A stretch of 64,000 bases of DNA from Craterostigma plantagineum (GCA_027422505.1 JAPQWV010000410.1:1-64000), one strand, 5' to 3'; shown: positions 50,140-61,627, numbered from the stretch's first letter. Program-made: numbers and translations. Notes: a model not told the origin generated them from the sequence alone.

Positions 50140-52943
50140 TGTTGGACTAATCTCAATGCACAGCCCACAAATATAGAACAAATCTACAAGCAGCCAATAT
50201 GATATGAAGAAACAAAATAAAACAAACTACATGCAGCAGCCCAACGTGATTCATATCAAAGAAAAGTCTAATATCATAGCCAAGAAGTCAATACTATATC
50301 CCAAAGAAGATACTAAGTGGAAAGATAGATATCATATAATATAGGATAAGATTTGTGCATTGAATTCAAAGATATCATTGTTGTACTATATATATGTGCG
50401 TGGGGAGTGAGCTAAGGATGTGGGTGAGAGAAAAAGGAGAGAGGTGTGTGAAGTGTGCGTGCATAGAGAAAAAAAAACACTGAGTGCGTGAGTTTGTGTG
50501 CATGTAATACAAAGAGAAAAAAAACAACAGAGAGTGTAAAAGTTATCAGAAAATATTTGCTCTCCACACAATTTTTCGTCGATCTTCTTGAGCTAGAAAA
50601 ATAACAAATTGGTATCAGAGCCGATGGTGTCAAAAGAGCCGAAGGTGTCAACGAAACCGTCAGATCCGATGGCGATGCTGAAATTACCAGGTGTTGGAAT
50701 GCCACTCCCGCCAAAACTCACTGAATTTACGTATGGTGGAGCGCCGAGACGAGAGCGTTACTGAAATCAGAAGGCTTATGGGAAATAGTCCAAGATGGAT
50801 ATTCACCCAACACGAAGGGGTATACAAGGCCGCAAGGAAAGAGTTGCGAGTCGCCGCCATAGAAAATAGTCTCGCGCTCGTCGTTATCCGCAAAGCGGTA
50901 GAATTTACTGGTGCTAGAGTGATAGGTGCAACAACAAACGCCAAGGAAGCCTGGGATCTGTTGGAGAAAGCATACAAGAAAGACGTCGATTACACCAACC
51001 AAGTTCAGCCACAAAAACAGGGCGAACTTGCAACGACGAAGGAGGACGACAAGAACGTTGAAGGCGAACCCGTACGAAAAAAAATAGCTCGTGACGAGGA
51101 GAGTAAGCGTGATAAAGATCACGCTGAATCGGTGGTGGAAAAGAAAAAAGATGAATCACCGCCTATCGCCGAGAAGGAAAAAGAAGGCGGAGCGTCAAAG
51201 AAAGACGCCGGTGAAGCCACAAAGAAGGAAGAAAAATCTCCAAAGGCCGAGGAGGCCGTAAAAGAAGAGAAAACGACCGAAGCAGTCGTTGAAGTGATAA
51301 AAGAAAATATCACTCATGAAGTATCCACCACCACTCCACCAACAGAACCTTCCTACGAGGCGGAGCCCTCAAAGTTCGAGAAAGAGGAAGCGGTCGAAGA
51401 AACGCCGCCACGACAACCACCTGAGAAAGTCGGGGAGATCGACGTGAAGGCATCGGAGAATGCCCAGGAGAAGGAGAACGAGGTCGACGACGCCATGCAC
51501 ATGTCGAAGGCGAACGTAAAAGCCATAGAGACGCATGAGACAGTGTCCGAGAAAGGCGTTGAGGCGGTTGAAGAGACAACCACGCATGCTAACGAAGCCA
51601 TGCGAAGAGAGAACCAGGAGCGCAGCGTGAAAGAGACGACCGACGCAGCCACGATGAAGGTCCTGCGACATGTTAATCGAAAAGTCGCTAAACAAATTAC
51701 TGGAGAACCTATCAAGGTCAGTCCTACCAACAAAGACCACGCTCACGAAGAAAAAGTACGTGAGAAAGACAAAGAAGTGAAGGAATGGATCAAGGCGAGA
51801 GACAGCCTTGAAGCCTATATGAACGACCTGAAAAATCGAAGCAACAACAAGTACAAGCTCGCCGAAAAATTAGAGCCGGACGAGAAGGACGTGTTCGAGA
51901 CGTCGACCAAGGAGGTCCCTAAGCGGATTGGCGATAACCAAAATATGAATGAAAAAGAGATCGACCAAATTCGCAGAGAAGTTCCGAAGGAGGGCACGGA
52001 TAAGATCGATGAGCACGCGAACAAAGAGGCGACTGACGTAATCGTGAAGGAGACTTTCGAGAAGCTGACGAAGCCCAAGCCATCGGAGGCGAAACATCCG
52101 ATCGCCATATCGATGAACCTTGAGTACGACAAAACCCGCAGAAAAATCGAGGAGGAGGAGCTTGTTAAGAAGCATGATGAAGCCGACACTGCCATTTTTA
52201 ACAACGAGGTGACGAGCTTGAAGGACTACGTCACATGGGTCAAAGAAAAATACGAGGATATTTATTACATTGCCGAAGAACCGAACCGAAGGGAAAAAAC
52301 AGTTCAAGAAGAAAAATTAATGGTAGACGAGTACGACGAGATGGCAAACATGGCGAGGATCACGAAGGAAATTATTGACGGCAAATGGCTAGCCGCGACG
52401 TACGACAGACGAAAGCGGGTAAAATTTAAAGAGCGATGAAAGATCCAAATGCATTGAGATTAAGGGGGGAATTTGTTGGACTAATCTCAATGCACAGCCC
52501 ACAAATATAGAACAAATCTACAAGCAGCCAATATGATATGAAGAAACAAAATAAAACAAACTACATGCAGCAGCCCAACGTGATTCATATCAAAGAAAAG
52601 TCTAATATCATAGCCAAGAAGTCAATACTATATCCCAAAGAAGATACTAAGTGGAAAGATAGATATCATATAATATAGGATAAGATTTGTGCATTGAATT
52701 CAAAGATATCATTGTTGTACTATATATATGTGCGTGGGGAGTGAGCTAAGGATGTGGGTGAGAGAAAAAGGAGAGAGGTGTGTGAAGTGTGCGTGCATAG
52801 AGAAAAAAAAACACTGAGTGCGTGAGTTTGTGTGCATGTAATACAAAGAGAAAAAAAAAAACAACAGAGAGTGTAAAAGTTATCAGAAAATATTTGCTCT
52901 CCACACAATTTTTCGTCGATCTTCTTGAGCTAGAAAAATAACA
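50140..52943 (+). mobile_element. Young non-autonomous LTR element with chaperone-like coding region (copy 1)
   Basis: LTRs 50140-50606 and 52474-52943 (TGTTGGACTAATCTC...AAATAACA) differ essentially only in the length of an A run, so the insertion is very recent. GAACT duplications are at 50135-50139 and 52944-52948. The primer site TTGGTATCAGAGCC is near 50609 and the polypurine tract TTAAGGGGGGAA at 52461-52472. No protease, integrase or reverse transcriptase is present; one long frame fills the interior. Confidence 0.95.
50691..52439 (+). CDS. Retroelement protein: gag N-terminus plus HSP70/BiP-like and HSP90-like segments
   Basis: A 582-codon uninterrupted frame. Residues about 1-100 correspond to a copia gag start in the two relatives, here partly reached through another frame; NAKEAWDLLEKAYK is the typical gag motif. 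Residues 105-330 are Lys/Glu/Pro-rich and probably disordered. Residues 335-430 resemble the end of the substrate domain and lid of plant BiP/HSP70: TGEPIKVSPTNKDHAHEEKV, KDKEVKEWIKARDSLEAYM, YKLAEKLEPDEKD, GDNQN. Residues 450-582 resemble the HSP90 middle domain: MNLEYDKTRRKIEEE, TSLKDYVTWVKEKYEDIYYI, VDEYDEMANM, IDGKWLAATYD. Chaperone similarity is judged from memory of those families. The nucleotide-binding domains of both chaperones are absent, so chaperone ATPase activity is not expected. Function is unknown. Confidence 0.75.
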   Translation: MLECHSRQNSLNLRMVERRDESVTEIRRLMGNSPRWIFTQHEGVYKAARKELRVAAIENSLALVVIRKAVEFTGARVIGATTNAKEAWDLLEKAYKKDVDYTNQVQPQKQGELATTKEDDKNVEGEPVRKKIARDEESKRDKDHAESVVEKKKDESPPIAEKEKEGGASKKDAGEATKKEEKSPKAEEAVKEEKTTEAVVEVIKENITHEVSTTTPPTEPSYEAEPSKFEKEEAVEETPPRQPPEKVGEIDVKASENAQEKENEVDDAMHMSKANVKAIETHETVSEKGVEAVEETTTHANEAMRRENQERSVKETTDAATMKVLRHVNRKVAKQITGEPIKVSPTNKDHAHEEKVREKDKEVKEWIKARDSLEAYMNDLKNRSNNKYKLAEKLEPDEKDVFETSTKEVPKRIGDNQNMNEKEIDQIRREVPKEGTDKIDEHANKEATDVIVKETFEKLTKPKPSEAKHPIAISMNLEYDKTRRKIEEEELVKKHDEADTAIFNNEVTSLKDYVTWVKEKYEDIYYIAEEPNRREKTVQEEKLMVDEYDEMANMARITKEIIDGKWLAATYDRRKRVKFKER

Positions 52944-54789
52944 GAACTATGGGAGATGAACTCAAGGAAGATGATGGCACTGTAAGAGAGATCTGCGTTG
53001 GAAGTTCAAGGAAGAAAAAGACAAATGAAGTTAATTATTGGAGTGGGTTTGCTAGAGATGGAGTGGGCTAATTGTTGAAAAGAGACAAATGAAGTTAATT
53101 ATTGGAGTGGGTTTGCTAGAGATGGAGTGGGCTAATTGTTGAAAAGAGTCATGGGCCAAGACATATAACTTACTAATTACCTTTAGGTTTATTATAGGAT
53201 TAATATAGTTATCAGCCCAAATTATGTTAAGTAGTATAAATACCAAACTATGTACGATGCCAAAGAAAAGGAAGAAATAATACCCTAATCTATCTTCTTC
53301 TTCACGTAACTTCATCTTCTTCCTCAAGCAACTAATCTTCTCCCCTTCAAATCTAATCGCAGTCCCTTCTCAATCTAATCTCTTACTCTGATCTTCTTCA
53401 ACCTATCTATCTCTCATTTCTATGATCAATACACATAAAGACTCATAAAACAGTTACTATTATCATACACTCCAAGCAAGTTCATAACACAATGTAGTCG
53501 AAGGTTGCGGTGCTAATATTGCTGCAAAGCTTGAGATTATGGAGCCATGTTGTAGTGTCAAGGATAGGTGAGATCATGCTTTCTTTTCATCTGTTTCATT
53601 TGTTACCTTCACTTGTTTTCGGCTAGGACTTGGTAGATTTCCTATTCTTTTCGTACCTGTCTCTGGGAATGCTAACTATGTGAAATATGGATCCTTCTTC
53701 TGCTGACTAGTCTTCCTTCTTACAGGGTTCTTGCTCTTACTCGGTTCAATATTGTAGTCATTCTCTTCATGTTTATCCAATTAAGCTCAATTTTTGTTTC
53801 TTTTGCTCAGAATAGGGTACAGTATGATTGCCGACGCTGAGCAACGAGGAGTCATAACTCCGGGGAAGGTAAGTTCATCAATAAACTTATGGTTAGCGTG
53901 GAAGAATTTCAGGGATAGTGGTTTGTGCATTCATACCCTTATTGCTATGCCTTATTTTTTAGAGTGTATTGGTTGAACCTACGAGCGGAAATACTGGCAT
54001 TGGCCTTGCATTTATAGCTGCGTCGAAGGGCTATAAGCTCATTTTAACGCTGCCTGCATCCATGAGTCTTGAGAGAAGGGTCCTCTTGAAAGCATTTGGT
54101 GCTGAACTAGTTTTGACTGAAGCAGCTGCAGGGATGAAAGGAGCTGTTCAGAAAGCTGAAGAAGTAGTGAACAGCACTCCAAATGCATATATGCTCCAAC
54201 AATTTGACAACCCTGCAAATCCCAAGGTTAGATCCATCTTCTTTGACATTTTATGTACAAAAGTTAATCAATCACTTTTCTTTGGATGAATTATTTTGAT
54301 CAGCTTATAAGTTAACTATGCTAACCATTTGCAGATTCACTATGAAACTACTGGACCAGATATTTGGGATGATGCAAAAGGCAAAGTCGACATCCTGGTT
54401 GCTGGGATTGGCACAGGCGGAACTATTTCTGCAGTTGGTCGCTATCTTAAACAAAGTATATCAAGGTAATAGCTTCTTCACAGATGAGTTGTGTTTTTTA
54501 TGACATCTCCCTTGGTACAATTCGATTGTTCTTGCTAAGGTTATTGTCATATCAGTACTTTATTTTCTGCCATTCTGTCAGGTTATTGGCGTGGAACCTA
54601 CTGAGAGTAATGTTCTATCATGTGGAAAACTGTTGTTTTATTTTTTTTTATGTAGAGGAACGAGTGTTTGCGCTGTGTCAGAGGAGAAAACGAAATTCTA
54701 ATCGGTGAAGAATATTTTTTTCTTATACGAGGTAATAGCCTTTTCTTTACTCTATGTATTACATGCAAACACAAACCCGCGCACTCTCT

Positions 54790-57700
54790 TGTTGAAATTA
54801 ATGTTTTGTGGGCTTTCTTTATTATTGGGTCTATTAAGTTTTGTTTTGGTATTGGCCCATGTAAGCCTTTGTATTAAAAACATGATTTTGAAGAAAAAAA
54901 AAAATAGAATTTTGAGGGGTTTTTGCTGTGAACGAAAACAGCCCCCATCTCCTCTCTTCACTGTGCGTCTTCCTCAAATATCAGAAAATAAATATTTTTC
55001 TTGGTCTTCGATGCTAAGGCCAACATATATGGTATCAGAGCTTGTGTATGGTGAGATTTGAAGTGGGTTTCTTCCATTGAAGGTGAAGAAATAGAGTTTG
55101 AAGTTGAGAAGGGCACCATGGCTACCCAAGGAGGTGTTTGGGCACCACAAGGTGGGCAACCCGTATTTGATGGTGAGAGTTATGATTATTGGAGTATTAA
55201 GATGAAGACTCTTTTGATTTCACAAGATTTATGAGAGATTGTGGAAGATGGTTATGTGATAAATGAGAAAATAGAAGAGAAGAAAGATGGGAAAGGAAAT
55301 GTTGTGAAGGGTACGGTTTCGGATCCCGACGAGAAGGAGAATAGAAAGAAGGATGCAAGGGCCCTCTATTTGATTCAAGGAAGTATCTCCAACAAGATTT
55401 TTCCGAGAATAATCGGGGCTCAAACCTCCAAGGAAGCATGGGAGATCTTGCAAAAGGAATTTCAAGGCACCGATAAAGTTAGAACAGTAAAGCTTTTAAC
55501 CTTGAAAAGGGAGTTTCAAAATTTGCAAATGAAGGAGAAAGAGACTCTACAAGAGTATTTCTCTAAGGTGATCGAGGTTGTGAATCAAATCAAAAATTTG
55601 GGTGAAACTTTGAGCGATAAGACGGTGTGTGAGAAATTCTTGATTAGTCTTCCTTCGAAGTATGACAACATTGTGGCCGTTATTGAAGAGACGAAAGACC
55701 TCTCTACTATTAATGTGCATGATCTTATGGGCTCTCTTGAAAGACATGAGGAAAGGTTGAATAGGCATGGCGACCAAGTTCTTGAAAGCGCCTTTCAATC
55801 TAAGGTGAATGTGAAAGAGTATAACAACCAAAGGGCGGCCAATGGGAATACCTTCCGTGGTGGCTTTAGTGGTGGTAGAGGCCGAGGCCGATTTTGTGGT
55901 AGATTTGGTAGTGGAGGTGGTAGAGGTACCTACCAAAGCGGAGAAGCTAAGCTATGCAACTTTTGCAAGAAGCCGGGCCATATTGAAAAAGATTGTTGGA
56001 ACAAGGGAAAGGTTCAATGCTACAATTGCAAGAGAGTTGATAAGGTTGCGACCTGTAGAATATTTGATAAGGTTGGGAATAAAAGAGAGTTGATGGCCGT
56101 AGTGAAGATGGAGAGGAATAGAAACTTCCCTCTCACTCTCAAGCCCGAAAAAAGTGTTGCCTTGAAGGTTGGTGTAGGTGATGACTCATGGTTGTGGCAT
56201 AAGAGGTATGGTCATTTGAATTTTGAGAGCTTGAAGTTGCTAAGCAAGAAGGATATGGTGTATGGGCTACCAACTATAGAAGAGAAAGGTGGCGTATGTG
56301 AGGCATGTGCTCTTGGAAAGATATATCGAGAATCATCAAAGGCGAAGGCGTGGAGAGCAAAGATGCCATTAGAGCTTGTTCACACCGATATTTGTGGTCC
56401 CATGAGCACAAACTCACATGGTGGAAACCGGTATTTCATCACATTCATTGATGATTATTCAAGAATGTGTTGGGTCTATTTTTTGAGGCAAAAGTCGGAA
56501 GCGCTTCATGTCTTCAAAAAGTTTCAAAGAATGGTTGAGAGACAAAGCGGCCGGTTGATAAAGAAGTTAAGAAGCGATAGAGGTGGTGAGTACAACTCCA
56601 AGGAGTTTGAGAAGTTTTGTGAAGATATTGGCTTAGAGAGACAATTGACGATTAGTTTTACACCGGAGCAAAATGGCGTGGCCGAGAGAAAAAATAGGAC
56701 CATTGTTGAAATGGCAAGAACCATGATGAATGAGAAGGGATTACCATTGACGTTTTGGGCGGAAGCTACATATACGGCGGTGTATTTATTGAATAGGTGT
56801 CCCACAAAGGCGGTTGAGAACAAGACTCCATTCGAAGCTTGGTCCGGCGGCAAAAAGCCATCGGTGAATCACTTGAAGGTGTTTGGGTCCATTTGCTATG
56901 CACATGTTCCAAAGGAGTTAAGGAACAAGCTTGAAGATAAAGGTGAGAAGTGCATCTTTGTTGGCTATAGTATAAAATCAAAGGGCTATAGGCTCTTTAG
57001 CTTGAAGAGAAACAAAGTGATAGAAAGCCGAGATGTGATTTTTAATGAGAAGGATCATTGGGATTGGAAAGGAAAAGGAGTTGAAAGTGTGTCATATCCT
57101 ATTCAAGATGATGCACAAGAAGGGCCAAGTGGTAGTGGGCACGATATCAAAGTGGAAGAGCCTTCTCCATCATCACCTACGATAAATATCGGGTCGGCGT
57201 CATCATCCCCAAGCTCAACGCCGGTAAAATTGAGACCTATGACCGATATTTATGCACATTGTAATTTTGTTGTTGTTGAACCGGAGAACTTTGAGCAAGC
57301 AATTAGAGAAGAAGTTTGGAGAAATGCCATGGAAGATGAGATAAATATGATTGAGAAAAATGAGACGTGGGAGTTGGTTGAGAAGCCAAAGGATAAGGAT
57401 GTTGTTGGGTTGAAGTGGTTATACAAGACAAAGACTAACCCGGATGGTTCGGTGCAAAAATACAAGGCAAGGTTGGTGGCGAAAGGGTACACGCAACAAC
57501 CCGGTATCGACTATCATGAGACGTTTGCCCCGGTTGCGAGACATGAGACTATTAGATTGTTGATTGCATTAGCGGCACACAAAGGCTGGAAACTTTATCA
57601 ACTTGATGTGAAGTCGGCTTTCTTGAATGGCGTGTTGAAAGAAGAAGTGTATGTGGAGCAACCTCAAGGATTTGAGTTGGAGGGTGAAGAAAAGAAAGTA

Positions 57701-59052
57701 TACAAATTAAAGAAAGCCTTGGAGGGTTGAAGCAAGCACCACGTGCTTGGTATGGAAATATCGATGCATACTTCTCGGAGAAAGGATTCAAGAGGAGTCC
57801 AAGTGAGCCGACACTCTATGTGAAGCAAGGTACCAACTCTATACTTCTTGTTTCACTTTATGTCGATGATTTGATATTTACGGGAAATGATGAGAAGATG
57901 GTGGGTGAATTCAAGAGTGATATGTTGAGAAGATATGAGATGAATGATTTGGGCTTGTTGCATTATTTTTTGGGGATTGAGATTGATCAAAAGGATGATG
58001 GTTTATTTATTTCTCAAAGGAAGTATGCCCATGATGTATTATTGAAGTTTAAGATGGAAGATTGTAATCCGGTCATGACACCTTTATTGGTGAATGAGAA
58101 GTTGGTGAAAGAGGATGGTAGTGGTGATGCCGATGCGGCTTTATATAGGAGTCTAGTTGGGAGTTTGTTATACCTTACGACTCTAGGCCGGATATCATGT
58201 ATGCCTCGGGGTTATTGTCTCGGTTTATGCATCGACCGAGCAAAACTCATTTTGGAGTTGGGAAAAGATTGTTGAGATATATTCAAGGGACCAAAGAGCT
58301 TGGCCTTATGTATGAAAGAAGTGATGAAGAGGCCGTCGAGTTATTTGGTTATTGTGATAGTGATTGGGCCGGTAGTATGGATGATATGAAGAGTACATCC
58401 GGATATGCATTTACGCTTGGATCCGGAGTATTTAGTTGGGCGTCGAAGAAGCAAGAGAGAGTAGCGCACTCTTCGGCGGAGGCCGAATATGTATCGGCGA
58501 GTGAAGCTACAAAGCAAGTTGTTTGGTTGAGGAAGATTTTAGAGGACATGGGAGAGAAGCAAGACATGCCAACCGTTCTCTTTTGTGACAACAAGTCGGC
58601 GATTGCAATGTCGAAGAACTCGGTGTTCCATAGTCGGACGAAGCACATCAATCTCAAGCATCATTACATTCGAGAGGCGGTCGAAGATGAAGAAATTCAA
58701 ATCAAGTATGTGAAGACCGGAGACCAATTGGCGGACATCTTCACCAAAGCTCTTCCCGGTGACAAGGTTATTTATTTTCGAGAATTATTAGGTATGAAGG
58801 TTTAAAACATTAAGGGGGAGTGTTGAAATTAATGTTTTGTGGGCTTTCTTTATTATTGGGTCTATTAGTTTTGTTTTGGTATTGGCCCATGTAAGCCTTT
58901 GTATTAAAAGCATGATTTTGAAGAAAAAAAAATAGAATTTGAGGGGTTTTTGCTGTGAACGAAAACAGCCCCCATCTCCTCTCTTCACTGTGCGTCTTCC
59001 TCAAATATCAGAAAATAAATATTTTTCTTGGTCTTGGATGCTAAGGCCAACA
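54790..59052 (+). mobile_element. Defective copia element nested in the LTR of copy 2
   Basis: LTRs 54790-55025 and 58821-59052 (TGTTGAAATTAATG...GGCCAACA) with TCTCT duplications at 54785-54789 and 59053-59057. Primer site TGGTATCAGAGCT at 55030-55042; polypurine tract TTAAGGGGGAG before 58821. The internal region is close to that of the element at 30751-35414, so they are one family, although the LTR middles differ. Confidence 0.95.
55118..58805 (+). pseudogene. Copia gag-pol with protease deletion, stop and frameshifts
   Basis: Gag starts MATQGGVWAPQGGQPVFDGE (55118), but TGG has become TGA at 55231-55233 (ISQDL stop). A long frame (55241-57730) gives gag, one zinc knuckle ([15 protein letters not shown]), then jumps from YNCKR into a segment after protease ([12 protein letters not shown]). 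The protease and second knuckle, present in the copy at 30751-35414, are deleted. Integrase and the start of reverse transcriptase follow. A one-base loss at about 57720 (KKALEG stop) and another shift near 58185 separate the RT part ([11 protein letters not shown], 57857-57890) and RNase H ([11 protein letters not shown]). The element cannot replicate on its own. Confidence 0.93.
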
Positions 59053-59419
59053 TCTCTATTGTTTCTCCTTTTCTCTGGCACCTTTTCTTATACTACAAAC
59101 ACACATATATATAGGTAGTAGATGGATAGGATAAGATCAAAAGCATATCTTCTATATTGACTCCATATATCACGTTGTTGACAATAGGGATGGCTGCGCA
59201 GTTTTTCCTTTCATGCGCGCATCTCATTTGGCCGATGTATCTTGACCTTCTTTAGCTGTTGTTGGCTAGTTGCTGCTTTAGGTATTTTATATTGTTTTTC
59301 TACTTTTCAACTCATGGATCCCACTTTGAGATTGTTAGCCAACAAATTCCCCCCTTAATCTCAAAGTGTTTGGGTATTTCATCGCTGTTTAAATTTTACC
59401 CGCTTTCGTCTGTCATATG

Positions 59420-61177
59420 TTGCGGCTAGCCATTTACCGTCGATATTGCCTTCGTGATCCTCGCCATGTTTGCCATTTCGTTTTACTCGTCCACCACTAT
59501 TTTTTCTTCATGGACCGCCTTTTCCCTTCGGCTCGGTTCTTTGGCGATGTAATAAATATCATCGTATTTTTCTTTGATCCCTGTGACGTAGTCCTTCAAG
59601 CTCGTCACCTCCTCCGCGATTTTTCTGTGGGTTTTGTCATACTCAATGTTCTTCGGTATAGCGACCAGATATTTCGCCTCCGGTGGCTTGGCCTTCGTTA
59701 GCATCTCGAAGGTCTCCTTCATGTCAGTCGCCTCTTCTTCCTTCGTAATCGAGCTATCTTTCACCAGCTCGACTGTCGTCGCGATCTCGTCCTTCTCGTC
59801 CGTCTTCAATTTTCCGGCAAGCTTGTACTTCTCGTTACTTCGATTTTTCAAGTTGTTCATGTAGGCCTCAAGGCTGTCTCTCGCCTTGATCCACTCGTTC
59901 ACTTCTTTGTCTTTCCCGCGTACCTTTTCTTCTATATTATTTTCTTTATTAGAACTTGCCTCTGTAGGTTCTCCAGTCCTCAGTTTAGCGACTTTGCGAT
60001 CAACATGTCCCAGGACATCCGTCGTGGCTGCGCCAGTCGTTTCTTTCACGCCGCGCTTCTGGTTATCTCTTCGTATGGCTTCTTCAGCATGCATGGTTGT
60101 CTCTTCAACCGCCTCAACGCCTTTCTCGGATACTATCTCGTGTGTCTCTATGGCTTCCTCATTCGCCTCGTGGGTATAAGCTTCCTCCAACGACGTGTGC
60201 ATGGCATCGTCAGCCGTGTTTTTCATCTCATCGGCATTTCTGATGTATTCGCGTCAATCTCCTCGACTTTCTCAGGTGGTTGTCGTGGCGGCGTCTCTTC
60301 GACCACCTTCTCTTTCTCGAGCTTTGAGGGCTCCTCCTCGTAGGGAGATTTCGTTGGTGGAGTGGTGGTGGATACTTCATGCGTGATATTTTCTTTTATC
60401 ACTTCAACGACTTCTTCAGTCTTTTTCTCTTCTTTCACGGGCTTTTCGGCCTTTGGAGATTTTTTCTCCTTTTCTTCACCTGCGTCTTTCTTTGACGCTC
60501 CGCCTTCACCGTGAGTTGGCTCCTCGGCCTTTGGATATATTTCCTCCTCTTCATCGCCATCGGCTTTCATCTTTGATGATTCGCCTTCTTCTTTTCCCTT
60601 CTGAGGTTTTAGTGGTGGTTCGACTTTTTTCTTTTCAACCACCGGCTCAGCGTGATCTTTATCACGCTCGGTCTCGGCGTCACCATCTTCTCGTACGTGT
60701 TCGCCTTCAACCTTCTTGTCGTCCTCCTTCGTCGTTGCAAGTTCGCCCAGTTTTTGTGGCTGAACTTGGTTGGTGTAATCAACGTCTTTGTATGCTTTCT
60801 CCAACAGATCCCAGGCTTCCTTGGCTTTTCTCGTTGCGCCTAATCGGTCCGAAACCGGTAATAGCTAACGCCTCGTAGATGACTTGGAGTGCGAGACCAT
60901 TTTCTCTTACGGCGGCTCCCAACGTCTTCCGTTGTGATTTTTTATACTTCGTTGTATCTAGTGAATACCCATCTTCGACTATTTCCCATAAGCCTTTCGA
61001 TTTGAATAGAGCTTTCATTTCGACGCTCCACCTTGCGTAGTTATTTTCGGTGAGTTGCGGGATTAACATGTGGGCAAATAATACCCGCTTCGACAACATC
61101 AGTACTATCGGCTCTGTCATCTCTGGCGACATCATCGGCTCTGTCGGCTCCGTTGACACCTTCAGCTCTGATACCAT
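59420..61177 (-). pseudogene. Copy 2 coding region: gag-like start, HSP70- and HSP90-like segments, frameshifted
   Basis: Frame 1 (61177-60779) starts MVSELKVSTEPTEP at the primer site and contains the copia gag N-terminus (PQLTENNYARWSVEMKALF, KGLWEIVEDGY). Frame 2 (60804-60223) holds the AYKDVDYTNQVQPQKLGE junction and the Lys/Glu-rich part. Frame 3 (60226-59483) contains the BiP-like part (GKDKEVNEWIKARDSLEAYM, YKLAGKLKTDEKDE; about 59998-59779) and the HSP90-like part (KNIEYDKTHRKIAEE, TSLKDYVTGIKEKYDDIYYI; about 59728-59483). The last frame appears to go on beyond 59483 in another frame to about 59400. The same module order as in copy 1 shows the capture pre-dates the split of the copies. 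Confidence 0.75.
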
Positions 61178-61179
61178 TT

Positions 61180-61627
61180 TGTTGTTTTATTTTTTTTATG
61201 TAGAGGAACGAGTGTTTGCGCTGTGTCAGAGGAGAAAACGAAATTCTAATCGGTGAAGAATATTTTTTTTTCTTATATGAGGCAATAGCCTTTTCTTTAC
61301 TCTATGTATTACATGCTAACACAAACCCACGCACTCTCTATTGTTTCTCCTTTTTCTCGGACACCTTTTCTTATACTACAAACACACATATTTATAGGTA
61401 GTAGATGGATAGGATAAGATCAAAAGCATATCTTCTATATTGACTCCATATATCACGTTGTTGACAATAGGGATGGTTGCGCAGTTTTTCCTTTCATGCG
61501 CGTATCTCATTTGGCTGATGTATCTTGACCTTCTTTAGCTGTTGTTGGCTAGTTGCTGCTTTAGGTATTTTATTTTGTTTTTCTATTTTTCAACTCATGG
61601 ATCGCACTTTGAGATTATTAGCTAACA
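61180..61627 (-). repeat. 5' LTR of copy 2
   Basis: 448 bases, starting TGTTGTTTTATTTTTTTTAT and ending TTATTAGCTAACA on the plus strand. It matches 54631-54789 plus 59058-59344 with scattered differences. Confidence 0.9.

Larger units (their letters stand above)
50103..53489 (+). mobile_element. Solo LTR in OAS-TL exon 2, itself carrying a nested element
   Basis: The sequence starts TGTCATGTATACACC and ends AAGTTCATAACA between CAATG duplications (50098-50102 and 53490-53494). Without the nested element it is about 578 bases, with a TATA box (TATAAAT, 53235-53241) about 250 bases before its end and no internal coding or primer site, so it is most simply a solo LTR. A segment of about 64 bases (AGACAAATGAAGTTAATTAT...) is tandemly duplicated at about 53019-53145. 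The strand is inferred from the TATA box. Confidence 0.8.
54631..61627 (-). mobile_element. Non-autonomous LTR element with chaperone-like coding region (copy 2)
   Basis: On the minus strand: 5' LTR 61180-61627, primer site 61165-61176 (TGGTATCAGAGC), coding region about 61177-59420, polypurine tract (reverse of AATTCCCCCCTTAATC, from 59345) and 3' LTR 54631-59344. The 3' LTR is split by the copia element 54790-59052 with TCTCT duplicated. The coding region is in three frames, so this copy is older than copy 1. Confidence 0.93.

Noticed and set aside
50727..52307. Minus-strand Ser/Phe-rich frames opposite the 582-codon frame
   Set aside because: They are mirror images of Lys/Glu codons, with no motifs, start context or conservation.
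50691..52439. Long Lys/Glu-rich frame as an ordinary host gene (dehydrin or microtubule-associated type)
   Set aside because: It lies exactly between a primer binding site and a polypurine tract, inside two identical LTRs, and recurs in two other elements.
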